Origin: Bilabrum cf. latius
Taxonomy: Eukaryota; Bigyra: Bicosoecida; Bigyra; Bicosoecida
Assembly (NCBI GenBank): GCA_965178125.1
Contig: OZ237767.1
Span: 744,001 to 808,000 of the forward strand
Direction of reading: 5' to 3'
DNA length: 64,000 nt
Position numbers and translations under genes: made by a program. The first letter of the stretch is position 1. Each line of letters opens with the position of its first letter. The notes under the pieces were generated by a model that was not told the DNA's origin, ran no database searches, and saw only the letters and a program-made list of their open reading frames with translations. This document shows, piece after piece, positions 33,388 to 43,735 of this stretch.

Positions 33388-35211
33388 TCAACCCATGGAT
33401 ACAAACGGCGCGCCCCCTCCGCCGAACTGGCTTGCGAGCCTCTCATCCTCAGAGGGCTGATTGGGGCACCTGCAGCCGCAAGCAGGCAGCAGGGCTCCCA
33501 CCGTGAGCGCACCGACAGCCAGCGAGACTGCGCACGCAATGGCCAGGGCGGTAAAATCGAACTTCCTGTCCACAAGTGAGCGGGATGGGCTCGCAGGGGC
33601 CTCCGTGCACACCTGCTCTGCGGCATCATCCGAGGCCACAGCTACTGCCTTCGTGGCCAGCACGAGCGAGTCTAGGCTGCAAGATGCGTCCGAAGGGACG
33701 CCCGGCGTGTTCCCTGGCTGTCCCTCACAGGCCTGAGGGACCACCAGGTCCTCGCTGTTGAAGCCCTCCCCGCTGCCAGACCTCTCGTTGTAGTACAACC
33801 GCACGAAGTAGTACGGCCCCGCGCCTACTGCATTGGGCCCTGCGGACTATATGGGAGCCTGCTAGGCAGCGCGCAAGAGGCTCTCTTCCTCAACCTGCTT
33901 GCTAGTAGCGACGCCACTGCTACCGACCTCCATGGCGGCCAAAGGGGCCCCATGGGCAGACTCCTCCATGAGCAGCTGCATCTTGCTTCTGTGACCTGGA
34001 GAACCAGCAGCGCTATCATCAGCACCAGCACCAGCACCAGCACCAGCACCAGCACCAGCACCAGCACCAGCACCAGCACCAGCTCTCCAACCTCCCGGGG
34101 CCCTCCCGACCTAGCCCCTCATACCTTGGCCATCGGCCTGGACCCCGCGCATAGCAGGCGCCTTCGATGCCACATCAGTGCTCCACAGCTCGAGCGCCAC
34201 CGAGGACGCGTAGGGGGGATGCACGCCGTTGTACGCACCAAGCGCCTGCAGCAGGGCTACGAGTGTAGCGTCGTGGGCCGAGTACAGCGCCAGCCGAGGG
34301 CCCGTCTGCACGCGTGGGTCCACGGTGCCAGCGTTCGGAGCGAACGAGGAAGGGTCAAACCCAGGCTGCGGCTTGCCCTCCCTGGCGGCCTGAGCGCGGG
34401 CAATGAGCTGCCCCACCAGGCGTCCGGCTGCCAGCTTCTGCTGCTCGGTGGTGTTGAACAGGTGAGACAGGGACCAGTCACCCACCTCCTTCGTGATGTT
34501 GTACATCTCCGACGTGAACCCATCGGGCAGCGGGTACCCATGGTCCATATTGCACAGCGCAGTGTCCGCCACGACGTAGATCCCAGAGGCGGTCAGCGAG
34601 GATGCAGGCAACCCAGTCGCAGCGGCGAGGGCCTCCTTGATGGGGGCTAGCTTGCTCTCCTACTCGGCCCACTCCTACGCGTGCTCCTTCTCCTCCTCCT
34701 GTCCAGCATCTGCAAATCGGGGGCAGGTTGAAGCGCTCCAGGCCCGGAGCAGCCGGTCGTTGCCAGTGGCAACAGTGTGCTCTGGGACGGCTTGCAGACG
34801 AAGATCGGTCAATCCGCCTATTGGACCACTACCCGGAGGGAAGAGACCCTGCAGAACACTTTCAGATGTCTGCAGCGTCCTGTCGTAGTCGGTGGAACGC
34901 ACGACTGAATCGATTCGTGTGTAGTTGGGTCGGATAAGCCCAATGTCTTCGACGTACCTGGATCGAAGAAGACTACCAAGAAATTCTCCCATGCGCATAC
35001 CTCGCGCACTCAGTTGGCCAAACCCTTGTGGCCACTGGGTTGCGCATTGGCTCGTGGATTCCTCCACAGGAAAGCAAGTCGTGGGTGAGCGGTCCCCATG
35101 TCGGTGGATGACCGAAGAGAAAAGGAGCTTTTCGGCAGCAAATACGGGGAAAGCAATAAAGATCGCGCAAACAGGTAGAAGCATCATGCGCCTAGAATTA
35201 TTTGAATTCAA
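33388..35211 (-). CDS. Histidine acid phosphatase, type I membrane protein
   Basis: Hydrolyses phosphomonoesters in the secretory pathway or at the cell surface. About 607 aa, ATG 35211 to TGA 33388, one frame with TAG at 34675, 34660, 34111, 33862 and 33847 read as Gln. A signal peptide (about residues 9-25, LLPVCAIFIAFPVFA) is followed by the catalytic HRHGDRSP motif. Further on come VRSTDYDRT and the proton-donor motif YSAHDATLVALL. After the catalytic domain a (Gly-Ala) repeat encoded by GGTGCT hexamers (34083-34021) forms a linker. Then PYYFVRLYYNE resembles the end of the HAP fold. A C-terminal membrane span (DFTALAIACAVSLAVGALTV) with a short Cys-rich tail follows. It is longer than typical HAPs (about 400-450 aa) because of the insert and anchor. 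It is divergent from the secreted EEP gene, with 131 bp between start codons. Confidence 0.88.
34021..34083 (-). repeat. GGTGCT hexanucleotide repeat inside acid phosphatase CDS
   Basis: About ten copies of AGCACC on the plus strand, read on the minus strand as alternating Gly-Ala codons. The unit keeps the frame. It matches the longer array in the ankyrin gene at 50601-50766. Confidence 0.9.
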
Positions 35212-35342
35212 TGCCTTCTGAGGGGCAGATCTGCTGAGGGGGCCTTTTGTCTGCTAGGGAACCCCATTTTTTTCCCGGCGAACGTCTTGTTAAGGTTCGC
35301 TGTGACAGCGAGCAAGTTTTGCACGAAAAGAACCTTTGGTAC
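35212..35342. promoter_or_regulatory. Short bidirectional promoter between two phosphatase-fold genes
   Basis: Only 131 bp separate the minus-strand acid phosphatase start (35211) from the chosen plus-strand EEP start (35343). Any core promoter elements and 5' UTRs of both genes must lie here or inside the coding sequences. I recognise no TATA box or specific operator. Confidence 0.4.
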
Positions 35343-37982
35343 ATGCGCTTGGCCGTATCCGCCATCTTCGGAACTTGTTGGGCATTATTATCGAATGCAT
35401 CTCCAAGTACACCGCTGTGGTGCTCTTACTCCGCGACATCCAATGCATCTAGCTGCCTGTCTTCGTCAGTCAGCTCCAATACATGCTACCGACACGCAAA
35501 TCTCAGCTATGGCGGAGTGATGGGGACGCATCACCTCATATTGGACCATGATCATCCAGCGATGGGGGCATTTGCAGAGTTTGCGTGGGATAAGATTGAG
35601 AAGGAGACTGCCGAAGTACTCGGAGCAAGCTCTCATGCTGTTCCTGTCGCCCGTCGAACTTGTAACATGACTTTGCTTGAGCTTCGCACAAGCTTCGACG
35701 GGGCCGAACCATTTGAGCAGCGGTTCAGAAATCGCCAGGGCGAGGTAGAGCAGTTTCCTGTGTTCGCTGGAGTGACTGCATTTGCTCTACTGAAGACCGT
35801 GTGGGCGCGACCATCTGCCGTCAATACAGCTTAGATCATAGTTTTAGATCATAAAGTCACCGTAACCTATGACGTGACTCGTAGCATGACCTTGACGGAG
35901 CACACCTGGGAGCCAGCAGCAGTTGGTGCTGTTGAGCTCCCTGCCGCCGGAACAGAAGCTATCGGGGATGAAATAGAGGACACTGCCGAAGTAATACCGG
36001 CGTGGATTCGGCGGAGCATAGGGGATGACTGGTTGCCTTCGACGTGCAGCGGGCGGAGGGAGCGGCCTCGGCGAGGCACTGGACGCCCCTCCGCTACTGC
36101 TGACGGGCTTGGCCCCGCTGATCGAGGGATCGACTGGTTCACGGGAACGTGCGGCGAAATGAATCCTGAAGAGCTTACGAAGTATTCTTTGCGCACAGAG
36201 TTGTGCGAACCGGTCGAGGACGGGGTGCATGCAGGTGCAGACCTGGCAGCAGGCAACTAGTCAGCACCGCAGCCCTCTCCTAGATGCACCTCTCTCCTGA
36301 GCTTCGGCCGGCAGGACTTTAGCCATTGGCGATGCAGCAGGCACCGGAAGCCCTCAGAAGTTGGTGGCGCTGCTGCAGATACAGTAGAAGTACGGCCCGA
36401 TGCATCGTTCGAGGCAGTGGCCGCAGCCAGGCTCGTTGATGAGCTGCCGGCCCCTCCCCCTGGGGCATCGGAGGGGTACCCTGTTCCTCGACTGAGGGGC
36501 TTACCGCAGGCTGCTGCCAAGGCTGTACTGCGGAACTTCAGGGCCGTGTGCTACAATGCCTGGAACAGCAACCCGCCCTCCTGGCTCGTTCCCAACCCGC
36601 AGGCAAGGTTTCAGCGGTACCGCGACAGGCTCGATCTGCTCGCCGAGCAGGTGGGGCCGCTCTAGCCAGATGTGGTGCTGCTGCAAGAAGTCAGACTGGA
36701 CTCAACGCTTGGTGGCCCCAACGAGCACGGCCAGATGGCACACATCGCAGCTCGGTTCCCCGGGTACCAGTACGTGTCCCAGCCCGCCATGCTGCATCAC
36801 GGCTTCGGGAGAGAAGGACCCAGCGCTGGTGGGTTTGGCGGAGGTCTGCACCATCGGGACGAGGAGGGCGTGGCAGTGCTAAGTCGGCACCCGATCGTAC
36901 TGTCTGAGTACGCGCTGTTGTCGCGAGACGCGGATGATCGGCATGACGGACATCAGAGGGTGGTGCTGCACGCGTTGGTTGAGCTGTCCACTTCACCTGG
37001 ACTCGAGCCCTTGCTGGTTGACGTATACACTGTTCACATGCCGCTGGGCGTAAGGGCTCGACGGCGGCTTGCGAGGGAGATGCACGCCTTTGTGCGAGCA
37101 AGCAGGCGGGGGCACGCTGTGGTGGTGGCGGGGGATATGAACGCCGAGCCTGACGAACCATGCATTCAGTTCTGGCAGGGGCTGGGCCCGCCTCCCCAAG
37201 TGCCCAGCCTGACCGAGCAGGACGAGATGATGGAGGCTGGCGAGGAGGACCAGAAGGACCAGAAGGACCTAGAGGACGATGAGGGAGGTGGTAGTTAGGG
37301 CGAAGAAAACCGGAGGGTGGATGCAGAGGACGTTGACACATGCGATTGGGGCCAGTTGCTGGGACACGATGATGCGAGCAGCAGGAGCGGATTCTTCGAC
37401 GCGTGGATGGTCCCTGCCTCGGATGCGGGCGAAAGTGCCCTGCCAGTGGCCGTCGGCAGGGACGGCACGGAGCTCCCGTCCCTGTGGGGGCCCCTCCTGG
37501 CTGGGGCTGGGGATGGAGCTGGGGCTGGGACCGGTTCCGGTCAGGGGCAGGCTGAGAGGCTGCTGCCCCGCGAGGTGGCTCTGGGCTGGCCGCAGGAGAG
37601 AGTCCTGAGGGAGGCCATGACCTTTCCCAGCGACAACCCCGCCAAGAGGATCGATTTCGTGTTTGTGGCCCACCCAGACGCAGCCGGGGCCTGGGTCAGT
37701 GCAGGGTCCAGCTGCAAGGCGGCAGCATGGGCCCGAGCGGGGCGGGTCCTGGCAGGGCAACTTGAAGGCTATTGGCCAGCAAACGACACAGGTTGCTTCG
37801 AGAGGCCAGCTCTGGCCATGACACAGGTAACAGCCGCATGGCTAGTAGGCCAAGACCCGAAACCAGGGGTTGGAAACCTGACGGCGAAGGGGTTGGGAAT
37901 GGTGAGTCCGGATTCTCCGCTGTGGGCCTCGGACCACCGCGGGCTGGTAGTCGACCTCCGGACATTGGTGGGCCAACGTTAA
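35343..37982 (+). CDS. Secreted endonuclease/exonuclease/phosphatase (EEP)-fold protein
   Basis: 879 aa, ATG 35343 to TAA 37980-37982; in-frame TAG at 35832, 36258, 36663 and 37296 read as Gln. The N terminus (MRLAVSAIFGTCWALLSNAS) is a signal peptide. Residues about 25-390 are of unknown type, partly low complexity. The EEP domain starts at FRAVCYNAWN and contains the catalytic series in order: PDVVLLQEVR with the metal-binding Glu, GVAVLSRHPI, VYTVHMP, VVVAGDMNAEP, KRIDFVFV and SDHRGLVVDL. EEP enzymes with this layout include sphingomyelinases, inositol phosphatases and nucleases; the substrate is not evident. An acidic, low-complexity insertion separates GDMN from the rest. One TAG falls immediately before PDVVLLQEV. 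With the divergent acid phosphatase it may serve extracellular phosphate or lipid hydrolysis (inference). Confidence 0.85.
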
Positions 37983-38396
37983 GGGATAGCTTGCGATCTA
38001 CATAGCAGGGCTGACAAGACTTTCAATTAACACACACATGGCAGCGGCGACTAATGACTCGGATTTCTGTCGAGAAAAAAAGCACAGCTCACCAGCCACA
38101 TCCGGGATGTAGGTGCCTGGGGTATGAAAAGAACCTTTGATACGTTCGGGCGGTACATTGCTCGTGCTGGACACCGTTGTAGGGGGCCCAAGTTTCACAT
38201 CCCCTTCAAGACATTTGGATCCACAACTACGCGTCCGAAATCTGGGTTCTCCTCAAAGCCCCCCAAGATTTCGGTACCAGCAGCTCTAAGCTCCACATAT
38301 GGGTCCGACTTTGACTGCTCAACCACATCTTAGCGGGGTCGTTCTCGCCGATACTTTAGAATGCTTTAGAGACTTGGCACTCAGGCTGTAGGTGCG
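37983..38396. other. Intergenic region, nothing recognised
   Basis: About 400 bp of mixed composition between the EEP stop and the next gene. The downstream frame is already open at ATG 38361, so the last 36 bp may be coding. No repeat or RNA gene seen. Confidence 0.45.
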
Positions 38397-40439
38397 ATGG
38401 CAAGTAGAGGCTCACTGACACTTGCAGCTGGCACATGCGCAGGCATATGGACCATAGCGGCCATTGAAGCCATGGTTCTTCTGTCAGGCGGTGGCAGTGT
38501 TGCTGCAGTCTCAAGCCATGCCCTATTTGTTTGGGCCTACGGTGCCGTATAGGTCTTGCCATCGTGCATCTGGTCCACTGTTCCGGCCGAAACAGTTGCT
38601 GCAGCGTTCGAAGTCTCAATTTAGTCCGATTCGCATGGTGTGCCGCCGGCTACTGCTGTGGTCGTGGAAGCAATGGAGGGGGTGGCAAGCCAGCCTTTGC
38701 CCGATCCACGCTCGACGAGTACTGGCGGTGCTATCAACGCTAACGTTGTGGCAGAATCGCGCCGCCAATTGTGCATCCATATGCTGCAGTCGTGTCGGTC
38801 ATTGCTTGGGGGTTCTGTTCTCCTGTCACAGGTGTTTCGTGCGATCGGTCTCTCACAGCGAGCTGTGGCAGGCCTCGAGGCACGCACGAGCTCTGGGCGC
38901 GAGTCGATGCTGCCAGGCGTCAGAGAGAGAGTAGTCCGTCTGTCGGGGCGCTCTAGCGATGCGACGGCGCTCAGTCTCCGGATCCATGGCGAGCACGTCG
39001 TCCCTGTCTTCGAGGAGCCCCGCCGCATCGCCCACCTGGTGACTGCCGTCCAGCGAGCCGCCGGTGCGCCCGTGCCAGTCTTCTGGAGGGTGGAGCCTGG
39101 GGAGTACGGCTTCCGGCACTCGTGGGAGGGGATCGGATTCCACGATGAATGGCTCGTGCGCACGTCCACGGGCCGGCGGCTGCTGGTGGTGGAGGCAGAC
39201 GCGACTAACTCGGAGGAGGCGCTGGCTCTGGGGGGTGGCAGCAAGGACCTGTCTCTTGAAGATGCCACGCAGGCTGCAAGGGTGCTGGAGCGGGCTGCAA
39301 GGAAGCAGCTCTCCGCGGGTCGGTTTCGCATGCTTCGCGTATTTCTCGGGGACTCGCGGCAGGAGTTCGAGTCTGGGAGCGGCGTGCGGGTGTCGCTGCG
39401 AGACAGGGTGCGAGCCCACCGCAGCATGGACGTGGTCATCGACAGCAGAGCCCCGGTGCTGCTGGCGCTACTTAAATGGACAGGCCGTCTCGCTCATTAG
39501 CTGCGGCTGAAACGGACCAAGGACGGCGATGGTGCTGGAGCCTCTACGGGCACCAGCAGCAGGAGAGGCCGTGCAGAGAACGACGACCATGCGAACGGCG
39601 CGAGAGGGCTGTCTTGGATGCAGCGCCGGTGGCAGCCCTCGGACTGGTTCGGTGGGGTCAGGGGGGATTGGAGCGGGAAGCAGCAGGAGCAAGAGGGCGT
39701 GGGGTTTTCTGAGGAACAGGACCAGGGTCAGGGGGGTGACGGTCAGACTGCACCAGGCCTTGAGGAACCAAGCAGCATGCCGCTGCTTTCGGACGATCAC
39801 CTGCACAGCTGTGCGCCCATACACGCAGACGACTCAGATGCGACAGGTAGTAGCGTGCGCCCTGCCCTGGTGCTGTCCACCAGCGAGCCCGACTACTTCG
39901 CGTCACTGTCCTCGCTGCTGGGCGAGTATGGCTTCCATGTGATCGACCATGCCGCCCTGACGGCCGATCAGGCGGTGCAGCTGCCGCACGTGTTTTACCA
40001 CCGCACCACCGCTGAGACAGTGACTGCTGCCATGGACCTGGTGCGTGCTGGGGCGGTGGAACCCCGGTTGTGTTGTGCGATCGTTGATAAGGTGGAGGGT
40101 GCGGAAGACCTAAGGGAGTTCATGGGCGAGAGGGCGGCGGCTAGTGCCAGTGCCAGTGCCAGTGCCGGCAAGTCAACCCAGGGACGCAGAGACTCAAGCG
40201 GGCCCCCGGATTCGTAGCAGGCCATCGAAGCAGAGTCGGCGCCCGAAATGGAGATAGTATGTGCCGCGGAGCTGTACGAGTCGTTATTTCATCAGGTGCG
40301 CGAATGGGCCCGCGAAGGTCTCCCAGCAGGGCAGATTCAGGGTATGCTGGATGAGACGTTTGGCGACGTGCTACAGCAGTAGGCTGGGCTCGAATCAACC
40401 GTAGAAGAGGAAGCCTCCCGTGGCGAAAGCTCGCGGTAA
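38397..40439 (+). CDS. Membrane-anchored protein of unknown function
   Basis: 680 aa, ATG 38397 (an alternative in-frame ATG lies at 38361) to TAA 40437-40439. In-frame TAG at 38550, 38622, 39498, 40215 and 40380 are read as Gln. The N terminus carries one or two hydrophobic segments (about residues 5-50) that could anchor or target it. The middle (about 150-370) has a compact alpha/beta look with conserved-seeming aromatic motifs (PVFWRVEPGEYGFRHSWEG, HDEWLVRTSTGRRLLVVEAD). A second alpha/beta segment follows near residues 490-590 (PALVLSTSEPDYFASLSSLL), then a Ser-Ala dipeptide run encoded by GCCAGT hexamers (near 40141-40168) and an acidic helix. I do not recognise the family. Confidence 0.65.
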
Positions 40440-40572
40440 CGCACGTTGGCCAGGCACAATAAGTCTGAATTGCATGCCGCAGTGTACTACATTAGTAAAC
40501 TGCACCTCACAACAAAAGGATCTCGCAGCGCAGCCGCCGTTCTCACGCGCAGAATTGAGCTACATTTTAGTC

Positions 40573-43522
40573 ATGGCCGCATTGAAGCCGTTCAGGTTTT
40601 CGAGCTGTGATTTCGGGGCCTTTTGGGGGGCCGGTAATCAGATTAACAAGGGCGACAAGTTCATGATACCAGACCCCACAAAGCCGGAGGATGGCTATGT
40701 CGAGCCAGAGCCCGAGATCGTACAGGGTTTTACAGACAGCACTTTTGATGCACTTACAGGGCGAATTGAGTCTGCCGGCTCTCACTTGGATCTCGACCGC
40801 TCCATTGTGTACCTGAAAGTGTTTGGCATTCACCTGTTGCGCCACAAGCTTCGCGACGGCGTGGATGGATTCAGGGGCGATCAGGTTGTAACCCCAAAGC
40901 TTTTTAATACGCTGTCTGCTTTGGCCAAAAAAGAGGACTTGGGCGAAACGGATATCGAGAAAAGCAAGCTGGTAGAATCTGCGTGAGAACCGGACCTGTG
41001 GAATCACCCGAGAATCTCGCTCGCCAAACATGCTCATTCGCCTTGCGCCCGCTCCCTGACGCATCAATGCAGATTCACAAACCCTGTTAAGGAGTATCTC
41101 ATCAACTAGTGCCTTCCCAAGCTCCGCGAGAAGACCGGTGACGCCCTTTTGATCGAGTTCAGGAACCGATGGGAGGAGCACAAGATCCTCACCGACTGGC
41201 TTCGCCGCATGTATGTATTTATCGATTAGAGAGCCTTCAAGGCAAGCATCGGTGGACCAGACCGAAAATCTCTTACTGGAATTTCAATGCTGCTGTTCCG
41301 CGATGTGAGACTAGCCTCCTGCGAACTCTTCAACCTTGTCTAGAGAGCAGCGCTCTGCGGTGCTGCTGCTGCTGCTGCAGTAGCTTTTCATGCAAATGCC
41401 GTTTTAGCATTTTTTTAAATTCACATCGCAGCTTGTGTTCAAGGCTTCCAAGGCCAGCCTGGTGACTGCGGTTCGAGGGCAGGTCCGACGGGATCGGGAG
41501 GGCGAGGTGGTGGACAGGACGCTGCTTCGGTCTATTGTGCAGCTCATCCTGATCATGGGCGCGCTCGATAAGAAGAAGGATTTTCGCAACAGGATAGACG
41601 TCAACTTGTTCTCGAAATCGGACGATGCTGTCCAGGACAACGATACATACGTCAACGACTTCGAGGCGCCATTCCTGACGGGCAGCGCGGAGGAGTTCGA
41701 GGCCAAGGCGCAGGAGTGGCAGGCCACCGACTCCGTTGCAGCCTATCTGCTCAAGGCGGACAGAGCCATCCAAGACGAGGAAACGCGGTGCCTCAGCTTC
41801 CTGAGCCCGTCGTCCAAGCCCAAGCTGCGGGCGCGGCTCACGAAGGTGCTTATCGAAAAGCGGCTGCAGTGGTGCGTGGATCCAAACGGGACCGGTCTTC
41901 CGGAGATGTTGCGGCAAGACAAGCTGGACGACATCAAGCGCATGTATGAGCTCACGTCCCAGGTGGCCGACGGCAAGGGGTCGGCGGCCATGGGCAAGTG
42001 CGTGGAAGACTTCGTGGTCCAGCAAGGCAAGAGGTATGTGGAGGACCGCCGAACTTCCCTCACGGCAGCGCCTGTCGCACCGAAGGCTGCTGCCTCTGCA
42101 GGGACTGCGGATGGAAAGGGTGACGACAAGGGGAAGAAGAAGCGCCCCGCGAAGGTGCATCGCCCCGTGACGCATGACCCCGACTTTGTTGAGAAGCTGA
42201 TCAAGCAGCACGTCCGCTTCCAGGACATTATTGAGAAACAGATGGAGAGCGATACCGTGGTGGCTCGCAGCTTTGCTGAAGCAGTCAAGACCACAGTCAA
42301 CACGAGAGCCATGGGTGACAAGGATCCGCACCCCACGTTCGAGCTGCTGGCCGCCTTTGCTGACATGGTGCTGCGGGGCAAGCACAAGGGCGAGCGGTTG
42401 TCCGAAGAGAAGATCCAGTACTACGTCAAGCAGGTACACGACCTGTTCTACTTTGTCAGCGACAAGGACCTTTTCAAAGAGCACTACCAGAACTACCTCT
42501 CGGCCCGGCTGCTGCAGGGCAAGACGGCGTCCGACAGCGCCGAGGAGGCGATGCTGGGCATGATGAAGACCTCGCAGGGGATGCAGTTCACGCTGCAGCT
42601 AGAAAACATGATCCAGGACTACAAGCTCAAGGATGACTCCATGACAGCACACCCAACCGCCTGGTCTCGCGAAGGACAGGCCCTTATCGCAAGCTCTGGG
42701 GATTCGCGCGCGGTGGCGGTGAGCTGCGTGGGTGGGACTCCGTTCGGGTTCGGCTGCAAGGTGCTGTGCGGCGCATACTGGCCCACGCAGTCCCCGGCTA
42801 AAGACCTACCGCCCCCTGCTCCCATGCAGGCGGCCATCGACCACCATATGGCTGCGTACATGCAGGCTCACAAGGACAACCGCAAGCTCGAGTACTCGAT
42901 GCAGGAGGGCACTGCCGAGCTGTCCTTCCGACCCAAGAGCGACTCTAGGCTGTACGTCGTGAATACCTCCACCGTGCAGTGCGCTGCCATCCTCACGGTG
43001 CAGGACCTGCAGGCCCAGGGCAAGACGCCGACCATCGGGAGCCTCACCTCGGCTCTCAAGCTGACTATCCCCGTTCTCAAGCGGGTGCTAGACCCAATGC
43101 TGATCCCTGGCAAATGCGGGCCAAAGGTGCCTCCTCTGCTCAAGGTCAACATCAAGAAAGACCCCGCCATCAAGAAGGCCCGGGTGGCAGCAGGCGGCCT
43201 GCATCACGAGGACTCCGTCGTGGTCAACACTGGCTTTTCGGCACGGAGCGCCAAGATCACTGTGCCGGTGCTCTCGTTAAACATTAACGCCAAGCCCAAG
43301 GCCGCCGAGAACCGCACGCATGTAATTGACGCCTGCCTGGTCCGTGTGATGAAGAGTCGCAAGGCGCTGGACGTGCAAGAGCTCATCTCGGAGGCAGTGA
43401 AGCAGATCCGCATGTTCGACCTGGATGTGCGCCAGTGCAGGCAGCGCATCGACTACCTGATCGACAAGGAGTACTTTGAGCGGGACGAGGACGACAGCAG
43501 GAAGCTGACCTACCTGGCATGA
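40573..43522 (+). CDS. Cullin, scaffold of a CRL ubiquitin ligase
   Basis: Scaffold joining a RING protein to substrate adaptors. Three exons: 40573-40982, 41073-41304 and 41432-43522 (910 aa, TGA). Introns of 90 and 127 bp are GT-AG. The second junction restores LLFRDLVFKASKASLV, typical of the cullin-repeat region. In exon 2, TAG codons fall in EYLIN-Q-CLPKLREK and YVFID-Q-RAFKAS, read as Gln. Upstream cullin repeat features include LLIEFRNRWEEHKILTDWL. The C-terminal winged helix has the neddylation motif VRVMKSRKALDVQELI with the acceptor Lys, and ends in DKEYFERDEDD...LTYLA as in other cullins. The first exon is less typical for the family, so the N terminus is the least certain part. 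Which cullin class it belongs to I cannot say; an expanded Lys-rich linker lies near residues 420-450. Confidence 0.9.
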
Positions 43523-43735
43523 GTGGCATGGGGACTCGGTACTTTTGTTGCAGTTGCATTGCATTGTATTGCAGTCTCTTTTCGCTCAATCCTCAATCGG
43601 TCCTCAGCAAGCTAGGCTGCTACAAGCTGAGCTGCAAGAGAGCTGCCTTGCTCGTTCATTCACTTGTCACACTCACCTAGGTGTAGTTGTCTGGGCCCCC
43701 CCTATTCTGCCCACTGCGCCACTTCAGCGTTAGCT

